Source of the DNA: Calocera cornea HHB12733
Taxonomy: Eukaryota; Basidiomycota; Dacrymycetes; Dacrymycetales; Dacrymycetaceae
DNA length: 64,000 nt
Assembly: GCA_001632435.1 (NCBI GenBank)
Contig: KV423989.1
Span: forward strand, 2,246-66,245
Reading direction: 5' to 3'
Position numbers and translations under genes: made by a program. Within the stretch, counting starts at the first letter, position 1. Each line of letters opens with the position of its first letter. This document shows positions 55,951-64,000 of the stretch, in pieces. The notes below the pieces were generated by a model. That model was not told the DNA's origin and did no database searches. It saw nothing but the letters and a program-made list of their open reading frames with translations.

Positions 55951-56885
55951 CTGGTATAACTTAGACGTGGCGCGCAAGATTGCTCTCCCCTTTGGCCTTG
56001 TCGGTATGGGGCTGGTCATGCTTGACTGCCACAACATCGGTACCACCTCGCAGTTCATCCGGTTCCTCCCTGCAGCTCGCAGCATCCCACATCGACCACC
56101 TCCTCAGCGGCATCCTTGTCCTCTCCATTCAGTGGCAGAGCGCTCTGATTGACCTCATGTTCAAGACTACCAGACGTCTTCGAGGTCGCATGCACCGCCG
56201 TCTGAACATCGTCAAACCCAAGCCGGCGGATGCTATGGTCGAATTAGGTGCGCTAGGCAATTCAAGTCGCTAGCCTTAACTAACGAGTCCTAGGTTTTGA
56301 GATTGACAGCGGGAAGTGTATCCTTTCCCCCAGCAGCAAGATCATTGACGCCTTCCCGCACCAGCCCGTGTTAGAGTTTGGGCGCGCCCATATCCTGCAG
56401 TTCTGGCCATGATTTTCGGATTCATGTATGATCGATATAATGTACTACTCGAAGGTACAAAGTAGCTATTGCTTGTCAGCCTCATCCGTACACTCAACGC
56501 TATGCTGGCCATACACGTCATTGGTCCATTTTACCCATTTCTCTATAATCGGCTTCACCACGTCCAGCCAGATACCGTCCGTGCTCGGCAGCATGCGACC
56601 CTTCGCAAACTGAAAGATCTCCCTATGCTGGGTCCCGCAGCCGACGCATATCGGCTCCGCCGCCGCTGGGGTATCGCTCTTGACAGTGTCACTCCACTGG
56701 CCGCGCTCCAACAGGTGGAGCTGGCGTGCTGCAACATCCCAAACCTGGATGAGAATGAGGGACTCCGCCTTACTTACGCGAACGGAGAAGAGCGAACCAA
56801 GCTCTCGAGTGCGGATGCCGCACTGATTCTGCCACGCCTCAAGCCTCTGCTGCACCGCCTTCGAACGCCCGACCTTGATGATGCC
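55951..56885. other. Right edge of the mosaic
   Basis: Contains a short fragment at 56302-56412 and a 129-codon minus frame (56466-56855, reading IIEKWVKWTNDVYGQHSVEC) that I do not recognise. The copy B sequence resumes at 56886. Confidence 0.4.
56302..56412 (+). pseudogene. Short second copy of the Ras-association-like gene
   Basis: The plus strand reads IDSGKCILSPSSKIIDAFPH, matching LDGEECILNPSSKITNAFPR encoded on the minus strand near 54185-54245. It is a small inverted paralogous piece, followed by unrelated codons and a stop. Confidence 0.5.
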
Positions 56886-56951
56886 GTTGGGTCATCTGTG
56901 TTGGGCGGGATCGTCCTCCGTGGCCAAGCTCTGGTCCGAAGGCTCGTGTAG

Positions 56952-56986
56952 AGGGCCCAAGGCGAGCGAAGCGAGCCTTGGGCCCT
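56952..56986. repeat. 35-nt hairpin with 12-bp arms
   Basis: AGGGCCCAAGGC and GCCTTGGGCCCT flank an 11-nt GAGCGAAGCGA centre. The hairpin is absent from copy A, where the corresponding sequence runs from the MITE end straight into CCTTCGGACC. It could be a tiny fold-back element or a hairpin left by an excised or terminal-hairpin element. Confidence 0.7.
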
Positions 56987-57978
56987 GGCGACGGTGTAAC
57001 GTCGAGGCTAAGTGGATATCCATCCTGGCCGTCCATGCGGATGACAGTGTGTACGGGAGTGGACGGGGAACGATGCTGCAGTGGAGAATGACGTATGACG
57101 GAGTTATGGAATGGGACAATATTCAAGTCCCAGTTGCATTGCACTTGTTATCAGGACCTCCCCAATTTCACCTCTAGAATCCATCATCTGCCGCAACGAG
57201 CCCGAACGAGCCCGAAGTATCCCTAATGATGATCCCCACGGTTTCCACGACTTTGCACAATCGTTCTCTGCACCACTAATCGGTCTTCATCCCGAGTCCT
57301 CCCCAACCGAGGCATCTGGCAGGATCTCCAATCCAGTTCGGTTCTGTTTTGGGCCAGGGAAACGGAGCAGGCACCAAGACATCACCATACAATGTTACTG
57401 CATTACCGGGCCCAGTGGGTAATATTAGGGATATCCACGGAGCGGTCGGGCTCTGGAGGGATTTGTCCGGTAGAGCGGGTCACGGCCGGGAATCCGTGGG
57501 GAGAACATGGAAGAAGCTCCGATAGCGTCCGCTTTCATGAGCTTGTCCCATATGTCTTGCCATAATGATGTACGACACTGCGCTTGTGTGAGTGAGTGGA
57601 TCTGGTCCTGATGTGGTGCATCAGTACAGTGGTCTGTCTCCAACTCTGCACACAACGGCCTAGGTCTGCCGATGGGCAGGGAATGCTGTTCCAACATGGA
57701 TGGGATTGTACATGTAGGTGATGCGAAACGCGAATGCGAGATGCGGGATGTGAAATGCGAAAGTCGGGACTATCGATACAGGTTATCGCGTGCGGAGACA
57801 GCGATAGGTTGTCTAGCAGGGCCTCGGCCGTATGGATAGATGACGGGCTGGGTGTACTGCTCGGGTCGGAAGGTGCGAGCCAGACGGTATCATCTGGAGG
57901 CTCTACGCGTGGAGGGTGATGATCTGGCCAGCTGTCAGCACCGCATACTACCCAAAGGTAGATAGCCCACTCACCAGC

Positions 57979-58263
57979 TCAACCCTTCCTAACCGGCACA
58001 TCATCAAAGTACTCCCCCTCCCTCTGCCTCATCGCCGCCACAGCCGGCATCCCCAGGCCCGCAGGGACGTCCCGTCCCGCCTCGTCCTTCGCCACGAGGT
58101 TGCGCACGTCGTCGAAGTACTCGCGCTGGCCGAGGGCAGAGCCTTGCAGGGAGCGGAGGATCGGCTCGGGTAGTGCTGGTGCTGGGTCTGGGTGGGCGAA
58201 GGGGTAGGCGAGGGTGGATGCGCTGAGGGCTATGAGCGCAAGCAGGGGGAGGGGGAGCTGCAT
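57979..58263 (-). CDS. Small secreted peptide precursor with two EYFDDV repeats (copy B)
   Basis: A 94-residue paralogue of the 1424-1708 product on the minus strand (ATG at 58261-58263, stop at 57979-57981). Signal peptide, Pro-rich spacer and both EYFDDV motifs (48-53 and 84-89) are kept. Changes are limited to a handful of positions: Ala-Ala-Ala to Ser-Thr-Leu-like in the signal, Tyr to His and Pro to Leu in the spacer, and the near-terminal Arg-Arg to Arg-Lys. Its AKR partner lies on the same strand, now more than 34 kb away because of the inserted mosaic and element. Confidence 0.7.
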   Translation of the reverse strand: MQLPLPLLALIALSASTLAYPFAHPDPAPALPEPILRSLQGSALGQREYFDDVRNLVAKDEAGRDVPAGLGMPAVAAMRQREGEYFDDVPVRKG

Positions 58264-59309
58264 GCTGCGTGTTCCAGCTGGTTGGGGTTGATCGTGGGAG
58301 GAGGAGAGCGCGGGTGGGCGAAGAAGGCCATCCCTTCCCCTCCTCGCCGACTAGATATACACGGTGTCGGGCGACACTGCGCATACCGCGCATGGCGCGG
58401 TGGTTGTGCTACAAGCCACCCGTCGCGATGATGGAATGGGCTGTGGAGCGCGGCGCGCGACGCAACCAGGGAGGGTGCTTTACCGCGTCGTGCGACATGC
58501 CCCGGCCCCCTAGGGGGCCGAAACGCAATTAGGCCACTTGGTATTTGGCTGAGACAATGGTTTCGAGATGACCGAGAGCGTACAATGCTGTCTCCACTAC
58601 TAACATCTGGCTATGACTGATCTATCTCGTATATGTGAGAGGGCCGCTTTGGTTTGCGGCTTCCTATGGTATGAGCTGCAGCTACGGTCGACGGATTCTT
58701 TACGACGCGGTTACGGGAAGACGAAGGAACTTCCCGCCGCGTGCCGCTTCCGGGAACGCGGGCCCTGACGTAACCGCCCTGCTTCTTAACACCAACGGGG
58801 ATGTCACGCCAAAGTGCACTTGGTATTACTTGGGACGACCGCATGCGGAGACACTCTCATAACGGATTGCTGGTTGGTGGGGTTAACTTTGTTGACGCCT
58901 GCCCATGTCTTACGAACGGGTCGGACACTGTCGATTTTGCTTGCATTGCGGCGAGAAACAATACTGTAGCACGAGTTCTTCTGTCCGAGCGGTGAGCCGC
59001 TCGGAGAGACCTGAACCCTCTCAGCCCGCTTCTGCAGGTGTTCTCGGCTTCTCCCCATTTCTCCAGAGCTCTCTCCAATGACTCGATAACTCGCGCATCA
59101 GGCTACGAACCCGCTCTCCACTAGGCAGCACACGTGGGCAAATCTCCCGCAGGGCACACTTCGCAGTTCCGAGCCCCATCGGTCCATGCGTCCTTGATAA
59201 AACTGCTCCGCTGATGCGCTCAAGGATGCCTCAACGGACTCAAGTGCACAAATGCTGTCGGCCTGACTGAATACGGCGATATGCACACCGCATTGCCTCT
59301 TGTCAAATC

Positions 59310-59910
59310 ACCATGCGGCTCTCCCTGTTCATGGCCCGCCAATCGGCCGAAGCTGGATGTCAGCCGGTCCTCTCACTCCTCGCTGGGGCGGTCCGGTTAC
59401 ATCCCAAGGGCTTTCCCAGAAATTACTGCGCAATGTCGCACGCATCCCGCTGGCCGAAAGCACCCGCAAGGACCTTACACCGCCGGAGATCGGACCACCT
59501 CCTCTCTCTCCGTCTCCATGGCCCACCAATCGGCACAACTTGAATATCAGTTTGTCTCTCACTCCCACTCCCAACCGAGCAACTCTTTGTGTGCTGATAA
59601 CAAAATTGGACGTGCCTCGCCGGGCATCGGACCACTCTCTCCAGCCTCATGTCCCATCAAACGACCCTACTGACGTGGAAGCTTCCTGCAGCAGCCTTAA
59701 AGGTGCCCAACAGCTGAGATTGACACCCTTTCATCCCAGAATTAGAGCATGCCGCACACGGCCCAACCGTCCGACCCGCCTTCCCCACCAAAAATATCCG
59801 TTATCACTGCATGTCTCTTCGGATATCGGACCAACTCCTCTCACCCCGCGCTCCCGGCCCCCCAATCGGCCGCACAGACCTGCCAGTTTTACCCCTATCT
59901 CCCGCCTCCC
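59310..59910. repeat. Four degenerate direct repeats with CCAATCGGC core
   Basis: Units near 59318-59400, 59490-59580, 59625-59700 and 59825-59910 share a GGACCA--CTCTC lead, a GGCCC-CCAATCGGC core (altered in unit 3) and a following TCAGTTTGTC/TCTCACTCC-like tail. The first unit lies at the duplication breakpoint with copy A, whose own 307-345 contains one such unit. No gene. Confidence 0.5.
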
Positions 59911-60367
59911 GTGCATTACTCACCTCCAAATGGATCGCTCACTGATGCGCCCTCCATCTCACCGCACTGCGGGAGTTACAGGAGGAACTCAGAACCCACA
60001 TGATGCTCAGCAGGTCCGAGCGAACTGTCAAGAGCGAGTGCTACATGGACTGTTACTATCCTAAAGCGTCCACATAGGCAGTGAAATTCCAGGGGGTCGG
60101 ATCGGGATTGCGACTAGAATGTGCCGGCCGCCGCATCCGACTTCTTGAGGCGACAGGTAACTCCCTGCGTCGGGATATCGGTGCTCGTGCCGCTGATGTA
60201 CCGCGCGATACAGGGACATTCCGTCGACATTAGGATAAGTCTTGAGGGCATAAATACATAACTGGTTCATGCAACGTTCGTGGATATTCTACTTGTTCTC
60301 GACGTCCACCACCTCGTAGTCAGAACACCTCCCGCCTAACCCACTTCTGCGACATATCGTCTCACCC

Positions 60368-60634
60368 ATGGCCCCGAAGCGCAACAAGAGAGCTCGCAAC
60401 AGGGTCAACCCTGTTCGCAACCCTGTTGCTCAGGCTGCCAATCAGGTCGTAGTAGCAGGAGTCGGTGCCGCACTTCAGATTCAAATGATCGCCATACAGG
60501 CCACGGATAGTCTCGAATGGCACCTGGGGTACGAGCACGATATTGTCAATGCCATCTTCAAACAAGTTGTGAGTCTATTTACAAGGAACATCAACCCCCT
60601 TCTGATGTCTTGCGCTGAAGATAACTTCCGCTGA
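60368..60634 (+). CDS. Small basic open frame, unrecognised
   Basis: An 88-codon frame from ATG 60368 starting with a Lys/Arg/Asn-rich stretch (APKRNKRARNRVNPVRNP), followed by a helical AANQVVVAGVGAALQIQMIA segment. No relative is recognised. It could be a first exon; GTGAGT at 60570 is a possible donor. Confidence 0.25.
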   Translation: MAPKRNKRARNRVNPVRNPVAQAANQVVVAGVGAALQIQMIAIQATDSLEWHLGYEHDIVNAIFKQVVSLFTRNINPLLMSCAEDNFR

Positions 60635-60639
60635 AGTCG

Positions 60640-62010
60640 GACACACCTGGACAGATGCGGAACGCATGCAGCACAACCTTGTGAGGAAGCAGCATTGCAT
60701 GATCGGAGGTGTCATATGCTTACTCTCGCACCCAGCAAATAACCAAGCGCATTATCGACGCAAGGCGGGTACACAATCAGATTGATAGTGTACGAGCCTT
60801 GAGAGCGAAAGCGTGGCAAGTGCTGGGAAACTGGGTGTAGAGCAATCACACCTCGAAAGAGCAAGCATGACTTTCTGGCTACCATGCAGAAGCTTCTGCC
60901 CAACTTTCCTTCGCTCTCTTTCTATTGCGTACCTCCTTTGATTGACTGACTGAATGGATCTTGTTGATGTCCGATGTGCAGAGAGTCCTAGCAGCCAGCC
61001 CTGTAAGCGGTCGTATCAAGTGAAAGGGCGCCAGCGCATCACATCCGAGACTGTGTGGGAAATGCTACCGAAGTGCTTCTGTGCCTCGGTCCTTTCTGCA
61101 CTCCTTCTTCAGTGCAACGCCGGGCTCCGGGCGTCAATTTACCATGAAGTTATGCACTTGGTAGGGTATCAGAGTCTGAATTACCTTGAGTTTTGGGCAA
61201 TCCTGAGTCCAGATGCTACCGTTGCATTCTCCTCTGCAGCTCCACAGAACGCTAACCTCACATGATACTTCCGAAGACGATGGAAGTGCCCTGTCCGAGA
61301 TCCCCTTATCCTTTGAGGTTTCACTCTCAATGTACTATGCGTGTCGAGAATTGTCCTTAAGTCATGTCTCGTACCGTTGAAGTCGGACACATGTGAACAG
61401 ATACAGAACGCATGCAGCACGACCATGTGAGGAAGCGGCATTGCATGATTGGAGGTGCCATACGCTCACGCTCGCACCCAGCAGATAACTACGCACGTTC
61501 TAAATGCAAGACACATACACGACCGTTTGGGTCGTATAGGCATCCTGAGAGCCGTATCGCAGCAAGTGCTGGGAAACTGATGTAGAGCAATCACACCTCG
61601 AAAGTGCAAGCGCGACTGAAGACGGTCGTATCAAGTCAGGAGTGCCAGCGAGTGCCATTGGATGCTGTGTAAGAAAAGCCGCCGGGGCTTCGGTGCCTCC
61701 GCCAAACACTTGCATCCGCCATTCCTTTTTTGCAATTCTTCCTCACCGCAACAATCACCTCTATGCATCAATCACTTCTACAGGAATCAGCTTCGCTCTG
61801 ATCAGATTTTGAATTTCCCGGGCTCTGGGTAGTCCTGGGTTCTACGCTACGGTTGCATGTTTACTGCAGCTTCAGGGACCGCTCACCTTAGATGATGATT
61901 TCGAAGCCAATGGAAGCGGCCGCTTCCGAGATTCCACTTCACTTCAACCTTCCCGTCTAAATTGTTTATCGATCTTGATACATGTCGCTAAGTCATGTCT
62001 CTTGAAGTTG
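60640..62010. repeat. Degenerate tandem duplication, unit about 740 bp
   Basis: Positions 60640-60880 and 61380-61625 align: both have GAACGCATGCAGCAC, GTGAGGAAGC-GCATTGCATGA, TCGCACCCAGCA-ATAAC, AAGTGCTGGGAAACTG and TAGAGCAATCACACCTCG in order. The downstream GGTCGTATCAAGT occurs at 61007 and again at 61624. A partial third start lies near 61985-62025 (TAAGTCATGTCTC). No coding role is visible. Confidence 0.6.
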
Positions 62011-62652
62011 ATCAAAGTGTGTCTTAGCACCGCTTGAAGCACAGGTTTGAGCACTGTTAGGCAGAGCGGCACAGCCAATACGGCAAGCTGTACTACTGTC
62101 CCTATGACCATCATGCGGCTCTATACGCACAAAATTAGGTAGCCGCGCGTTCTGTACTCCGAAACCTGGAAAGAACGCGTCGTTCAGTCTGCTCGCAATT
62201 ACTCCATGATAGCGAAATTGACATGTGTTTGACAATGAACCAAATAGATCGGGGCGAGGGCAAAGTCATCGCCGACCGTGGGGATACTTTGCATCCTCAT
62301 GGGTAGCCTCTCTTCGTGGTGCAGTGCAAGAAAACGCTTTTGGTTTGCGCCGGTTTTCTCAATTCCCGCCCGGAAAACCATGAGTCTGACCGATACGGCC
62401 GCAACCCTGGCGGTGAGGCTTAACACTTATGTCCAGACTTATTGTCTAGAACACCCCTCCCTGACGCGTATATTGTCCAGAGTGCCGGAGAGGAAATACC
62501 GTGTATGTCCGCAAAATTAAGCTACGCACGGACCACCATTGTGATGACGCGTCCGCCCCGCAAAGTGCTCTTAAGCGGGCTTTTGCTGAGTTCAACCCAC
62601 GTCTCTCACCAGGTCTACCTTTCCTCCCTTTCCTGAAATCACAGTTTCCGTC
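62011..62652. other. Intergenic, no gene seen
   Basis: Non-coding; upstream region of the coiled-coil gene starting at 62653. Confidence 0.45.
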
Positions 62653-63462
62653 ATGTCAGATCAAGGCAACCATTCCAGCCCAACAGAGCATCCTGTCGAA
62701 GGAACGTACGTTCAGAGTACAGTTGACGAGGTTGTGAGATTGCAGGAGGTGGCGCGCGGGTATCTCGACCGGGCTATTGATATTCTTTCCGCGGTTGGGG
62801 CTGCCAACGCAGCCTCTGATGCGAGCTCATCGCATTTTTCTGCGCAAGTCACAGACACGGAAGTACCGACCACTGGTGAGGACCAAACACGGCGAGCGAG
62901 ACTGCAGTTCGCAGAGCAGTTGAGGGTGCTTCGGGCCACACTTGGCTTGCGAGCTGAAGAAGTTGCCGTGGGTGCTGTTTCCACCATCTCCGCGAGAACA
63001 TGTCTGATCCAGGATTACAACTAGCGGTTGCGTCGCGAAGCCAGGGAGAACACGAACGCCGAGCTCTGGCAGGAGCAGCTGCGGGCATGGAGACAGCGGA
63101 CGCTGCAGTACTTCCAGGCAACACTGGCACGCAGACAGCAACAGATAACGGAAGCTGAACGTACAAGTTCAGAAACAGAGCCGACCAACTGGGAATCAGA
63201 GGATAATATCCAAGGGATGCAGATCATGACAGCAGTGAGAAGCTTATAAGTCAGGTGAAAAGATCCTGCAGCTGACACCAAATACGACAAGCTCGTCGAG
63301 AGAGTCTTGTCATCGTTCCAGCAGCCGGTGGGAAGGGACCGGATTCTGCCCGCTATAGATGACGAGCTTGCTCAACAGAGCTCGTTGGGGTCGGCAACGT
63401 TGCAAAGATATCTGCGCCTGCTTCGCTGGAACTTCCGTCACCCCCTACGGCCTTCATCGTGA
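62653..63462 (+). CDS. Coiled-coil protein of unknown function (paralogue of 7170-9660)
   Basis: Splicing join(62653..62961,63025..63234,63292..63462) gives 229 residues. The ATG follows a short pyrimidine-rich leader. Residues 21-45 (STVDEVVRLQEVARGYLDRA) and 103-150 (RLRREARENTNAELWQEQLR onward) are charged helices likely to form coiled coils. The C-terminal exon reads LVERVLSSFQQPVGRDRILP and ends near RYLRLLRWNFRHPLRPSS. Exon 2 and exon 3 match the 7170 gene in length, phase and residues; exon 1 is much shorter here. The first intron has a GTTGCC donor, weaker than usual. Function unknown. If read without the second intron the frame would end at 63249. Confidence 0.6.
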
Positions 63463-64000
63463 CCATACTGATACATGAGTTCCATATTATCCTTTGATAT
63501 GTATACCAAAAACGCTTGAAATCCATGCCATACACGAGTACCAGAACCAGAGAATCGCCTCAGCTCGCCCATCAGAAAATACAGAGTAGACCCAAGGTTG
63601 ATCAAAGTGAAACTGCCAGCTCACCGCTTCGACCAATGCCGTGCAAAAGCTGCCGCAGCTTCGGCACCTTTTCGGGGAGAAGCCGAGTCACATGACCGTG
63701 CCGGCATAGTCCTTGAGTGAAGTATTAATCGGAAACGGGTTGAGTGTCTGCGATAGTTTCGTGCTGAGTCACTATGAGGGAGATAAAGTTCGAGTGGAAG
63801 CAGCGATCTAGACACCATCATGGCCGGAAGGACACCGCCAGAAGTGGGAGGACAGAATTCAATCCTTCGCGATGCCAACATTTGTCCGGAATTCAAGACC
63901 GGAATAGTCCCTCCCAAAGAGGAGCCCACATCGAGGCCCCGACCTACTTCAATGGTGCGGAGAAAATGGTGATTTTGGTCTGAACAATTCTGGTCGAACG
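63463..64000. other. Right edge with dispersed-repeat copy
   Basis: About 63620-63700 carries the third copy of the repeat with the GTGCAAAAGCTGCCGC core and TCACATGACC. The last 300 bases hold no recognised gene. Confidence 0.45.

Larger units (their letters stand above)
25543..56885. mobile_element. 31-kb mosaic insertion of gene fragments and repeats in copy B
   Basis: Copy A is continuous across 3016-3022, whereas copy B resumes only at 56886, so about 31.3 kb has been inserted, with about 5 bp of target altered. Contents are degenerate copies of conserved genes on both strands, unrecognised frames, a 10-kb segment with inverted ends and a hAT-type MITE. Base composition is visibly less GC-rich than in the flanking intact genes. 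I found no target duplication and no recombinase, so the mechanism and whether this was one event or many nested events are unknown. Confidence 0.75.
56886..59385 (-). repeat. Inverted duplication, copy B block 3
   Basis: Reverse-oriented match of about 307-3016 (without the copy A MITE), containing the second peptide gene. A 35-nt palindrome at 56952-56986 is private to this copy. Confidence 0.9.

Noticed and set aside
25543..56885. A Starship-type giant element
   Set aside because: No tyrosine recombinase (DUF3435) captain near either edge and no short target duplication; Starships are also known mainly from ascomycetes.
1..64000. tRNA, rRNA or CRISPR features
   Set aside because: No T-loop/anticodon arrangement, rRNA-like run or regularly spaced short direct repeats were found by eye.

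Overview
The window is nuclear DNA of a filamentous fungus, most likely an agaricomycete basidiomycete. The intact genes are GC-rich and carry many introns of about 50 nt with GT..AG ends and CTAAC/CTGAC-like branch sites. An N-domain/NACHT/WD40 NLR relic and a small CxxC protein also fit that group. No rRNA, tRNA or CRISPR was found. One assembly gap of 270 N lies at 24491-24760.

Layout. (1) 307-6282 (+) holds a small secreted peptide gene with a twice-repeated EYFDDV motif, an aldo/keto reductase (AKR) and a medium-chain reductase (MDR). (2) 7170-17467 holds a coiled-coil protein gene split by a transposable-element-like insertion in an intron, mitochondrial malate dehydrogenase, a divergent low-complexity CxxC protein and a secreted beta-helix protein. 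(3) 17621-24106 holds a second MDR, a SAM methyltransferase and a second AKR. (4) 25543-56885 is a roughly 31-kb mosaic of broken gene copies and repeats: phosphoglucomutase, Arp2, RhoGAP, carnitine acetyltransferase, an NLR, CTR9 and a Ras-association-like protein, plus unrecognised open frames. (5) 56886-59385 holds the second copy of the peptide gene. (6) 59386-64000 is repeat-rich and ends with a paralogue of the split coiled-coil gene.

The main architectural result is that 307-5021 is an inverted duplicate of a segment now scattered over 22291-59385. Copy B is split by a MULE-like element (24107-25348, with a 9-bp target duplication) and by the 31-kb mosaic. Copy A carries a 277-bp TA-flanked MITE that copy B lacks. 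Peptide and AKR copies are nearly identical, while the two MDRs are clearly more diverged and look like an older pair.

How the genes may work together. The peptide, AKR, MDR and methyltransferase sit near each other and could form a small secondary-metabolism or modified-peptide locus. This is inference from proximity; no core synthase and no UstY-type or borosin enzyme was found. The most striking structure in the mosaic is RhoGAP, Arp2 and PGM pieces abutting on one strand with introns kept, the pattern expected of DNA-level gene-fragment capture (Helitron or Pack-MULE style).
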